From an uncultured Christensenellaceae bacterium (GTDB taxonomy: Bacteria; Bacillota; Clostridia; Christensenellales; UBA3700): a DNA stretch of 52,336 bases. The position numbers were made by a program, and so were the translations under genes. The DNA is taken from NCBI GenBank assembly GCA_944383905.1, contig CALWRI010000013.1, positions 1-52,336 on the forward strand. Reading direction: 5' to 3'. The notes beneath the pieces are model-generated. The model made no database searches, was not told the DNA's origin, and saw only the letters and a program-made list of their open reading frames with translations. This document shows, in pieces, positions 33,401 to 39,846 of this stretch (positions are counted from its first letter, which is position 1; each line of letters starts with the position of its first letter).

Positions 33401-34487
33401 CGAAAGACTGATGTTCTTCATCCATATTGTTTATTATGACCTGCGCGTTCCACGTCTGCTGATTGGGGAATACGCTTGCGGTCACATAAATCGTATTGGG
33501 AAGAAGTACGGGGACAAGCCCTATCGCCTTTCCCACAAGTTCTTTGATATTTGCGTCGACCTGGGAATTTTCAAACAACTTGTCGATTATTTTCTGTTTG
33601 CTCTCTTCATTGGAAAGAGTCGTATTCAAAGCGCTGCGAAGATTGAGCTTCAATGTCGCAAGAACGCGTACGTCCTGCTGTTCGAGCACGGTCGCCTGAT
33701 CTATGATCACTTGTTCGACGGATACGGCGTCGGTGATTTTTATGCCGTATTCGTTCTCGATCTGTTTGAGCTGATCGACTTCCGCCAGGCTGGACAAGGA
33801 TGCGTTGAGTACGGCGGCAAGTTCTTTGCCGTTCAGTTCCAGCATCTCTCTTTCAAGCTCGTCCTGATCTTTGCCTTCGAGCACTGAAAAGTCAAACTCG
33901 AGAGACTCAAGCAATTTGTCAAGCGTTTCGTTGCCGGTGATCGAACCGTTGTCGCCTATCTCGGGAGCAGTTTCGTCCGCCATTATCAACTGCCCGCCGT
34001 TCGCAAGAGTGAGTTCCTGATCTCCCGTCTCTGCGTTTTCTCCTTTGATCATGTCGGCAAGAACGCCGCTTAAAATGTCTTCAATCGATATCTCGCAATC
34101 CTGCGAAAGGTAAAGCCCCTTTTTCAGATCCGCATAAAAGTTGTTGAGATCCTCTTCGGGGTCGTAAGGATTGGTAACCACGCCGGAGCCGTCTTTGTAA
34201 AGCTGAACAAGTGTGGAAAGAGCCTGGGGAAGCGTAAGTCCCGTGGGTTCTTTTGCAAACATATCCCACGCGAAGAAAGAGCCCGCCGCAAGAACGACAA
34301 CGAGAATAAATACGATGCTGACCATACCGAATCCGGTGTAGAAACGCCTGCGCGCTTTCTTTCTCTTGATCTTTTCGACGTCCTTTTCCGTGAGGTACGC
34401 CTTGTTCGTGTTTAATTTATCGTTGTAAGATTTTTTTTGTGAACCGACCTTTTTGAGTTTAAGATCCTTAACGTCTTTTTTGCCCAT
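30435..34487 (-). CDS. Giant membrane-anchored protein of unknown function (1350 residues)
   Basis: I do not recognise the family. A basic cytoplasmic N-terminus (first 50 residues, KIKRKKARRR) is followed by one membrane segment (about 52-73) and an extracytoplasmic region of about 1270 acidic residues. That region has recurring blocks: LVPVLLPNTIYVTASVFPNQQTW, QLLPDSIYVFLTYTQYD, NLIPESIYINALILLESG, each followed by a phrase about 15-30 residues on such as NNMDEEHQSFVNTL or NNMTDEQCAIMNRI. These look like internal repeats of one beta-rich module. No catalytic or sortase motif is seen. The start at 34487 has GGAGA upstream. Heads an operon with a PfkB kinase and a TSCPD protein. Confidence 0.8.
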   Translation of the reverse strand: MGKKDVKDLKLKKVGSQKKSYNDKLNTNKAYLTEKDVEKIKRKKARRRFYTGFGMVSIVFILVVVLAAGSFFAWDMFAKEPTGLTLPQALSTLVQLYKDGSGVVTNPYDPEEDLNNFYADLKKGLYLSQDCEISIEDILSGVLADMIKGENAETGDQELTLANGGQLIMADETAPEIGDNGSITGNETLDKLLESLEFDFSVLEGKDQDELEREMLELNGKELAAVLNASLSSLAEVDQLKQIENEYGIKITDAVSVEQVIIDQATVLEQQDVRVLATLKLNLRSALNTTLSNEESKQKIIDKLFENSQVDANIKELVGKAIGLVPVLLPNTIYVTASVFPNQQTWNAQVIINNMDEEHQSFVNTLIDNLYPVEDGDGNTVSFMQSINAKIYDVIAKIDEIIPINFTPEDSIEAKPIQAVINMLGAENLTQGDFLALIRDVKLPTAESLGVDGYTQEAQTLAANNFINGEFSEKYYFDNVIDEANDVYFITASNLFSKLNTFSEDSETLERIKIRDRIQDVNEVNYGDGEQFRPTADYDTLAALLNGYLKNQNYKIENMEPWIMAVSCTQTGNDPVKGEYFTLEITIELDLTASIDAYLENNEAMKKLVKQLLPDSIYVFLTYTQYDGVTEDASSALVDINKKGNAMSKQHYETLMSLLSAVQNKDSSGEAGAGGDTSQISGMTFEELEAQLNDKIYQAFTDTEDNLGAEIVFLPGYGQDQGGAVLPNLFEILANNEMLRYDPEKDNMLESEFNDKYKITGAEMYEILSLTYTYDPEKTDVATNITNDTMSTGISNFVNEIDKKYYIDTDLPDDDWSINNIEAMLTKVGNEFASRLRVTGTDGIIEDETDYSQLYPYMSQYEFANLVNASGRLDNIMQIMPVSKIEYILVYIDDQDGFPHVRLRINGDISFDNVTGDGAEAIQKNEKYASLFPYDVDVIVDITVELDDYGNITDYIPSVNVNSIDDEYLDKMLFFVKRFSGQNSIGSGDDKTDFSREGLIATIDMKLESSFNDMTAGNKVDINFVQKTEDEGGIQLSTVFELAVNSVYSEAGDTVKPSGEEMRTTIKGLHSGLDDYAYSNSGYVSTVDDSDEDNSSFYITGEFDVQQGTASGTITAQFMDAYITDKMDASAFRSIIGGNEGDITFYQSYILPSYTNGTTEETGRNAQVRSYFGLDVEPYKSNSYMLITLRVVTENLVTDATNNLIPESIYINALILLESGNSQNETRLFVNNMTDEQCAIMNRILGYAGYQYNLFGGGAGTQQVITEIFETELVNYTYTYRTFSHTFRVTVQEVIENSRVWYCSLYDGTDDRRPYIVEEAGKSFDNASNRRYGLAYLRYERSEELEVIGG

Positions 34488-34521
34488 TCCCCATATCTCC
34501 CGGTTGAGAATATTTTTATAT

Positions 34522-34530
34522 ATTATAACA
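34522..34530 (-). promoter_or_regulatory. Extended -10 promoter of the giant membrane protein operon
   Basis: Minus strand TGT-TATAAT (34530-34522), about 35 bases upstream of the start codon. No good -35 element is visible, as is normal for extended -10 promoters. Confidence 0.6.
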
Positions 34531-34687
34531 CACTTTTCGCAGTTTGTATATATATTTATAAATACTAAAAGAGGAAAAACCAGGATTATTTCGGACAATC
34601 TGCGCGGTTTCGTTCATATTTCCCGCATTTTTACCGCGCGAACGCGACCGACCTGTCAAAGCAGAGCGTTTGAAATGCGTCCGATCG

Positions 34688-34716
34688 TTGACAAAACGCT
34701 CTTTCGGATATATAAT
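34688..34716 (+). promoter_or_regulatory. Perfect consensus promoter of the SGNH hydrolase gene
   Basis: TTGACA (34688-34693), 17 bases, TATAAT (34711-34716). Transcription from about 34723 rules out any start codon for the hydrolase upstream of that point. Confidence 0.88.
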
Positions 34717-34773
34717 TTGTTATCGGACGACACTCTGCCGTTCACGAAACAAAAAAATATGGAGAAAACGGGC

Positions 34774-35508
34774 ATGAACAGCGGTTTCAAAACAGAAAAA
34801 CGCAACCTCGTCGCATTCTTTATCGCGACGTCAGTGATTCTGCTCGTGTCGAGTATGTTCCTCGGATATTATGCCGCATACGGCGACATCCTCTTCTCAA
34901 TTCTCCAAAACAAAAAAACGAAAATCGAAATGTACAATGAAATGAACGTGACCGCAACGAAAGGAATTACGGTATTTTACGGCGACTCTCTTACGGAATT
35001 TTACGACACTTCTTCCGCTTTTCCTTTCCCCAGCCACAACCGCGGCATATCGGGCGACACAACTCAAGGAATGATAGAAAGAATTGAAGGCAATCTGCTT
35101 TCTCTCAAACCTTCGAGAGTCGTATTTCTCGGCGGCACAAACGATCTCAATCGCGGAGTTATGCCTGAACAAATCGCAGAAAACATAGGCATCATCGTTG
35201 AAAAGATCCGTGCGGATCTGCCTGACTGCGAAATCTTCGTGCAGTCGCTCTATCCCGTCAATCCCTACACCTCACCAGTGTATCTCAACAGCGTGGCAGA
35301 CCGCAAAAACGAGGATATACAAAAAGTCAACGCTCTTCTCGCTCCTCTTTGCGACTCTCTCGGCTGCACTTATATCGACGTACACGACGCTCTCGCTGAC
35401 GAAAAAGGAAATCTCCGCAAAGACCTGACGATGGACGGTCTGCATGTCAACGAAAGCGGATACGCGATCGTGACGAAGACTCTTTGGGAATATCTTTGCC
35501 GACAATGA
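34774..35508 (+). CDS. SGNH/GDSL-family hydrolase, membrane-anchored
   Basis: This 244-residue esterase has one N-terminal membrane segment (about 12-35). The catalytic serine block is VFYGDSLTEFYD, the oxyanion glycine is in HNRGISGDTTQGM, the asparagine in LGGTNDLNRG and the Asp-His pair in MDGLHVNESGY, all four SGNH blocks in order. It probably removes acetyl or acyl groups from cell-wall or environmental glycans outside the cell. I chose the ATG at 34774 because GGAGAA lies 7 bases upstream and the promoter is at 34688-34716. The same frame is open upstream to 34453 but runs across the promoter. Confidence 0.9.
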   Translation: MNSGFKTEKRNLVAFFIATSVILLVSSMFLGYYAAYGDILFSILQNKKTKIEMYNEMNVTATKGITVFYGDSLTEFYDTSSAFPFPSHNRGISGDTTQGMIERIEGNLLSLKPSRVVFLGGTNDLNRGVMPEQIAENIGIIVEKIRADLPDCEIFVQSLYPVNPYTSPVYLNSVADRKNEDIQKVNALLAPLCDSLGCTYIDVHDALADEKGNLRKDLTMDGLHVNESGYAIVTKTLWEYLCRQ

Positions 35509-35516
35509 GATTACGC

Positions 35517-35555
35517 AAAAAAATTGCGGCGCCGAAAACGGACGCCGCTTTTTTA
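35517..35555. terminator. Bidirectional terminator between the SGNH hydrolase and the membrane protein gene
   Basis: Stem GCGGCG (35526-35531) with CGCCGC (35543-35548) and an inner CCG/CGG pair around AAAA. It has T runs after it on the plus strand (35549-35554) and seven A residues before it (35517-35523) serving the minus strand. Confidence 0.85.
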
Positions 35556-35614
35556 ATATTCAAAAAACGGTTGCTCGCGCGCCGATTGATTTGCGCGACG
35601 CCAACCTGCCGCCG

Positions 35615-36130
35615 TCAACCTTTGAACGCCCCGGCGAGAGCCGCTCCTCCGCCGATTATACCGCCCGACATCAACAGATAGCATCCGACTGCGGGAACGA
35701 CAGCCGACTTTGCCAGATCGCCGAGATCCATCTCCCATACAGACTTGCCCATAAGCGAAGTGAAGACGATCGCAAGCACAGCCGAGACTACCGCGACGAT
35801 TCCCATTATTCCGCATACGGTGCCGAGCACTTTTTGTCTCATGAGTACTTTGAGCAGATACAATACGAGTGCCAGAGCGACCGCAACCGCCGCCGTCCAC
35901 GCGAATATATTCGTCGGGATCAGGTACTCGACGTCGCTGTCGGTGCCCCATTCGCTCAACGTCTGGTTGAACGACGTATCTTTTCCCTCAAAATACTCCG
36001 ACGAGCTTTGAAGCACCGTCCAATCGAGGAAGAGTCCGGTAAACGCAAGCGCGGTGCCGACCACCATTATAAGAAGGACGATCAACGCGGTAGTGCTGAT
36101 CCCCTTGCTCTTTCTTCTCTTTTTTGCCAT
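35615..36130 (-). CDS. Small membrane protein of unknown function
   Basis: This 171-residue protein has a basic N-terminus (MAKKRRKSKG) and four predicted membrane segments (about 13-32, 77-96, 104-125 and 145-165). A polar loop of about 45 residues follows the first segment. No family motif is recognised. AAGGAGG lies 9 bases upstream of the start at 36130. A TTGACA-18-TATAAT promoter drives it, and its leader contains a hairpin followed by a U-rich stretch (see 36155-36197). Confidence 0.7.
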   Translation of the reverse strand: MAKKRRKSKGISTTALIVLLIMVVGTALAFTGLFLDWTVLQSSSEYFEGKDTSFNQTLSEWGTDSDVEYLIPTNIFAWTAAVAVALALVLYLLKVLMRQKVLGTVCGIMGIVAVVSAVLAIVFTSLMGKSVWEMDLGDLAKSAVVPAVGCYLLMSGGIIGGGAALAGAFKG

Positions 36131-36154
36131 AATACTAACCTCCTTTTTTGCGGA

Positions 36155-36197
36155 TAAAATAAAATTGAGACAGCACAAACCGGGTACACTGTCTCAA
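36155..36197 (-). promoter_or_regulatory. Leader hairpin with U-rich tail, possible attenuator
   Basis: Nine-base stem TTGAGACAG / CTGTCTCAA (36165-36173 with 36189-36197) is followed on the minus strand by TTTTATTTTAT. It lies between the promoter at 36210-36239 and the gene at 36130, starting only a few bases after the predicted transcript start. It could also be the terminator of the upstream Nim-like gene. Confidence 0.5.
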
Positions 36198-36209
36198 ATC
36201 CACATTCAT

Positions 36210-36239
36210 ATTATAACATTTCGACAAACAGGGTGTCAA
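36210..36239 (-). promoter_or_regulatory. Promoter of the small membrane protein gene
   Basis: Minus strand TTGACA (36239-36234), 18 bases, TATAAT (36215-36210) with a TG extension before the -10 element. Confidence 0.75.
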
Positions 36240-36313
36240 CGGTCAGTTTGAGCACGTTTTGTGTCTTAACTTACACCCCGTCCGATATCTTTACGGTTGA
36301 AAAGCCTTATCTG

Positions 36314-36793
36314 TCAGCTCTTTTTTTTGAACTTTCTCTTTCCCGTGATCTCCTCTGCGACGAGACAGAATACTGCCGTCATCGGAACCACGGCTTCCGA
36401 AAACGGAAAACCTTCCTCGCGATAATGAGCGACGAGAGTCCTAAGCGCCGCCGTCTTTTCGATGGGATCCTCGATCGCGGATATACGCCCTCTGCCGATC
36501 ACGCTTTCGTATTCCGCCGTGCAGTTGCCTTTTTCTTCGTCGAATACGAGGCGATGACAACAATCTGCTTCAAACGTCGCACGGTTGTCTTTCTTTATCA
36601 GGTCAAGCTTCGTTCCCTCGGTTGCGCTGTGAAAGTACAGCACGACGGTGCCTTCTTTGACTTCAATCCCGAAATTGAGAGGGACGATATAAGGATATCC
36701 GTCCCCGTTGAGTGCGAGACGGCATACTTCGCATTTTTTAAGGACCCCGACAATCTCGTCGAAGTCCTTTATTTCTCTGTCGGAACGTCTCAT
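36314..36793 (-). CDS. Pyridoxamine 5'-phosphate oxidase-fold flavoprotein (Nim-like)
   Basis: This 159-residue protein starts MRRSDREIKDFDEIVGVL and continues CEVCRLALNGDGYPYIVPLNFG, the typical opening of the NimA/DUF-type FMN-binding family. LYFHSATEGTKLDLIKKD and the later VIGRGRISAI strand also fit. Such proteins reduce nitro compounds or act as general FMN reductases; clinical resistance is known only for some members and should not be assumed. The ATG at 36793 lies 4 bases after the guaA stop, with the guaA end supplying GGGA as ribosome binding site. A start 18 bases earlier would overlap guaA. Confidence 0.85.
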   Translation of the reverse strand: MRRSDREIKDFDEIVGVLKKCEVCRLALNGDGYPYIVPLNFGIEVKEGTVVLYFHSATEGTKLDLIKKDNRATFEADCCHRLVFDEEKGNCTAEYESVIGRGRISAIEDPIEKTAALRTLVAHYREEGFPFSEAVVPMTAVFCLVAEEITGKRKFKKKS

Positions 36794-36797
36794 CTGC

Positions 36798-38075
36798 TTA
36801 TTCCCACTCAATGGTGCCGGTCGGCTTCGGAGTCATATCGAAGCAGACGCGGTTGACGCCCTTGACCTCTGTGATGATCCTTGCGACGATCTTGTCGAGG
36901 ACGTTCCATTCGACGTGCTCTATAGTCGCCGTCATCGCGTCCACGGTATTTACGGCGCGGATTATGACCGGCCATTCGAAGGAACGGGCATTGTCTCTCA
37001 CGCCGACCGACTTGACGTCGGGGATAAGGGTAAAATACTGCCACACTTTGCCCTGCAAGCCCGCTTTTGCAAATTCTTCGCGCAGTATCGCGTCGGATTC
37101 TCTGACCGCTTCAAGCCTGTCTCTCGTTATCGCGCCGAGACATCTAACGCCGAGACCGGGACCGGGGAACGGCTGACGGTATACCATATCGTCAGGCAGA
37201 CCGAGCGCCTTGCCGCAAGCGCGTACTTCGTCCTTGAAGAGGTATTTGAGCGGCTCGACCAGCTCGAATTTGAGATCGTCGGGAAGTCCGCCGACGTTAT
37301 GGTGCGACTTGACTATCTTGTTGGTCTTGGTGCCGCTCTCGACGATGTCGGGATATATCGTGCCCTGCGCGAGGAAATCTATGCCGTCCAGTTTTCTCGC
37401 CTCTTCTTCAAACACTCTGATGAATTCGGCGCCGATGATCTTTCTCTTCTTTTCGGGATCGGAAACTCCCGCGAGCTTGTCGAGAAACCTATCCACGCTG
37501 TCGGAATATATGAGAGTCGCACCGAGCTCTTCTCTGAACACTTTGACGACCTGTTCGGGCTCACCCTTGCGCAGAAGTCCGTGATTGACGTGCACGCATA
37601 CGAGCTGTTTGCCGATCGCCTTGATGAGGAGCGCGGCGACGACGGAGCTGTCTACGCCGCCCGAAAGCGCGAGAAGCACTTTTTTGTCGCCGATCTGTTT
37701 TTTGAGCAATTCGACCTGATCGTCGATGAAGTTCTGCATATTCCAGTTCGCCTCGCAACCGCATTTGCCGAACACGAAATCCTTGAGCTCTCCCTCTTTT
37801 ATCGAAGGGCATTTTTTCGTATCGTGTCCGAGAGCGACCACGGGTACCGACGCGCCGTATATTTCGTCCGCAACGTCGATCTTCACGCCGTCTATCACGT
37901 TGTTGGGTCCTCCGTTGAGGATCACGCCCTTTACGTTGGGAAGCGCCGCAAGCTGTTTTGCGGTGATGTCGTGAGGATGGATCTCGCTGTAAACGCCCAG
38001 AGCGCGGATCTCTCTCGCAAGCGCGGAGTTGTTTTCGCTGCCCAGGTCGAGGATAACTATCATATCTTGCTTCAT
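36798..38075 (-). CDS. guaA: GMP synthase with a truncated glutaminase domain
   Basis: It converts XMP to GMP. The ATP-pyrophosphatase and dimerisation domains are complete: SGGVDSS P-loop (138-144), VHVNHGLLRKGE, LAQGTIYPDIVES, HHNVGGLP, RQPFPGPGLGVRCLG and the C-terminal FDMTPKPTGTIEWE. The N-terminal amidotransferase domain starts normally (VILDLGSENNSALAREIRALGVYSEIHP, ILNGGPNNV) but is only about 110 residues. The Cys nucleophile elbow (GxCYG) reads VVALGHD, and the following region with the His-Glu pair is missing. Total length is 425 against about 510-525. It should be unable to hydrolyse glutamine itself, so ammonia must come from solution or a partner. Operon with the Nim-like gene. 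Confidence 0.93.
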   Translation of the reverse strand: MKQDMIVILDLGSENNSALAREIRALGVYSEIHPHDITAKQLAALPNVKGVILNGGPNNVIDGVKIDVADEIYGASVPVVALGHDTKKCPSIKEGELKDFVFGKCGCEANWNMQNFIDDQVELLKKQIGDKKVLLALSGGVDSSVVAALLIKAIGKQLVCVHVNHGLLRKGEPEQVVKVFREELGATLIYSDSVDRFLDKLAGVSDPEKKRKIIGAEFIRVFEEEARKLDGIDFLAQGTIYPDIVESGTKTNKIVKSHHNVGGLPDDLKFELVEPLKYLFKDEVRACGKALGLPDDMVYRQPFPGPGLGVRCLGAITRDRLEAVRESDAILREEFAKAGLQGKVWQYFTLIPDVKSVGVRDNARSFEWPVIIRAVNTVDAMTATIEHVEWNVLDKIVARIITEVKGVNRVCFDMTPKPTGTIEWE

Positions 38076-38106
38076 ATAGTGTTTCTCCTTGATTTTGTCT
38101 GTAATA

Positions 38107-38136
38107 AATGTATCACCAAACGGACGTCCGTGTCAA
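38107..38136 (-). promoter_or_regulatory. guaA promoter with a 12-base palindrome between -35 and -10
   Basis: Minus strand TTGACA (38136-38131), 18 bases, TACATT (38112-38107). The spacer holds the perfect palindrome ACGGACGTCCGT (38120-38131), which touches the -35 element. This is a good position for a repressor operator. Confidence 0.7.
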
Positions 38137-38159
38137 TCCGTTTGAAATTGTTTGCCTTT

Positions 38160-39791
38160 TCATTGTACCGAAAAAGTGACGGAGTCCGAAGATACGAAGC
38201 AACCCGTCAGTCCGTCTCTCGCGTCGTAAATACCCGCGTTTGTGAACGGACGCACGTTTACCGAGCGGGGTCTGACGTTGAAGCCCGTCGCCTTCACGTT
38301 GCGCGCGTTGTACAGATACAGACCGTATACGGGCATATCGTAATATTCGCTCGTCTCGTGTGAGAACAGATAAAGATGCGACACTCTCGTAATCTCGGGA
38401 TAGCCGTTCATATTGGAATGTTTTACGTCGTTTCCATTGTACACGTCGAGATCTTCGCCGCATTCTCTGTAAACGACGTTGATGTTGTCGAGAGCGACGT
38501 CCTCGACCTCGTAAGTTACGCCTTTGTATTCGCAGCCGACGATAGCGCTGGCAATATCCGCGTCCTTTGCAAACACGTTGCTTATGCTTATCCCCGAGAT
38601 ACTGCCCACGGTGCCGTCGCTGCCGTTGCCTTTATCGAGGCGGCAACCCAGCCAGATCAGTATAGGTGAGGGCACGTTGTTCATCGTTATATCGCTGACG
38701 GTCACGTCCGACACGTTTGCACCGTCCGCGGACTCGATCGCTATGCCCGAGTAGCCTCCCGCGATCTCCGCGCAGAAGAAATAGCAGTCTCTGACGGTGA
38801 CGTTTTTCACGTCGTAGCCCGTTTCCGTCCCTATCTTGAAGTTGTTTGCAAGAGACATTATCTCGCAGTCGCTGACGGTCACGTTCTCTATCTCGCCGAC
38901 GTTGGATTTGAGCACTATGCCGTCGTCGCCCGTCGCTATGAAACAATGCGTGATTTTCACGTTGCTCGTGCCGCATATATCGAATCCGTCGCTGTTGGCG
39001 ACGTAAATATTGTTGTCAATCACGACGTCGGAAATATCCACGTTGTCGCAAAGTTCCAGCTTGACCGTCCACGTCGACGGCTCGTAAAGCACGAGATTAA
39101 AAAGCGACACGTTTCGGCAATTCCTCGCGTATATCAGATTGCAACCGAACTCCTCGCTCCTGCGCTCTCTCAACCTCTCGCGGTAGGACAGTACTTTTTG
39201 TTTGAGATTGAAAGTCTCCTGCGGCAGATTCTTTGTCGGATTTTCGCTCTCCTTTGTGTAATCGGTGCCGTTGCCGTCGAGTTTTCCCGGTCCGACTATG
39301 CTCCACCCGTCGACCCCTTCGGCGCGTATCAAGGCTCCTTTCAGAAGGCTTCTCTTTTCCGCGGTCGTATAGTCGTCGTAATCGGGAAGTTTGAGCACGC
39401 TGCCCTCTGCGATACACAGCGTCACCCCGCTTTTCATATACAGAGTGCCGGTATAATAAACGCCGCCGTCGACCATGACCGCGCCGCGCCCGTCGCCGTT
39501 TGCGGAAGCTTCGTCTATCGCCGCCTGCAAAGCGGACGTATTGTCAAAAGCGCTCTTTTCGGGCGAAGCGCCTTTGTCCTTGGCGGATACCCAATACAGG
39601 TCGTCTGAAAAAGCGGCGACCTGCAGATATTCGTCATAGGGCACGTCCGCGACGTGCGCGCCGTCTCCGTCCGTCAGAGAATACTCCTTCATCTGCGGAA
39701 ACGCCACCGTCTCGCCGTCTTTGCACGCGCAGAACGTAACGAGAACCGACATGATCGCAAAAAGCGCGATTAAGGTTCTTTTCTTCCTCAT
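38160..39791 (-). CDS. Glycoside hydrolase family 28-like lipoprotein (polygalacturonase type)
   Basis: This 543-residue protein has a lipobox signal (LVTFCAC, cysteine about residue 23). A right-handed beta-helix follows. The GH28 acid motifs appear as ANSDGFDICG and IATGDDGIVLKS; the following motif, where GH28 usually has a histidine, reads LANNFKIGTETG, so that residue is not conserved. The entry segment DNTSALQAAIDEASANGDG and VYYTGTLYMKSGVTLCIAEGS are typical of pectin-lyase-fold enzymes. It would act outside the cell on pectic or related uronic-acid polymers. It follows the GH95 gene with a terminator between, and has no obvious promoter of its own. Confidence 0.85.
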   Translation of the reverse strand: MRKKRTLIALFAIMSVLVTFCACKDGETVAFPQMKEYSLTDGDGAHVADVPYDEYLQVAAFSDDLYWVSAKDKGASPEKSAFDNTSALQAAIDEASANGDGRGAVMVDGGVYYTGTLYMKSGVTLCIAEGSVLKLPDYDDYTTAEKRSLLKGALIRAEGVDGWSIVGPGKLDGNGTDYTKESENPTKNLPQETFNLKQKVLSYRERLRERRSEEFGCNLIYARNCRNVSLFNLVLYEPSTWTVKLELCDNVDISDVVIDNNIYVANSDGFDICGTSNVKITHCFIATGDDGIVLKSNVGEIENVTVSDCEIMSLANNFKIGTETGYDVKNVTVRDCYFFCAEIAGGYSGIAIESADGANVSDVTVSDITMNNVPSPILIWLGCRLDKGNGSDGTVGSISGISISNVFAKDADIASAIVGCEYKGVTYEVEDVALDNINVVYRECGEDLDVYNGNDVKHSNMNGYPEITRVSHLYLFSHETSEYYDMPVYGLYLYNARNVKATGFNVRPRSVNVRPFTNAGIYDARDGLTGCFVSSDSVTFSVQ

Positions 39792-39805
39792 TTACTTTCC
39801 TTGTC

Positions 39806-39840
39806 AAAAAAAAACAAAAGACGGCGCTTTTAACGCCGCC
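39806..39840 (-). terminator. Terminator after the GH95 gene
   Basis: Stem GACGGCG / CGCCGCC (39820-39826 with 39834-39840, one wobble pair) followed on the minus strand by TTTTG and nine T residues. It may be partly read through to GH28. Confidence 0.75.
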
Positions 39841-39846
39841 CCTCGG

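Noticed and set aside
34453..34773. Upstream extension of the SGNH hydrolase frame
   Set aside because: It crosses a perfect consensus promoter at 34688-34716, and the ATG at 34774 has the only good ribosome binding site.
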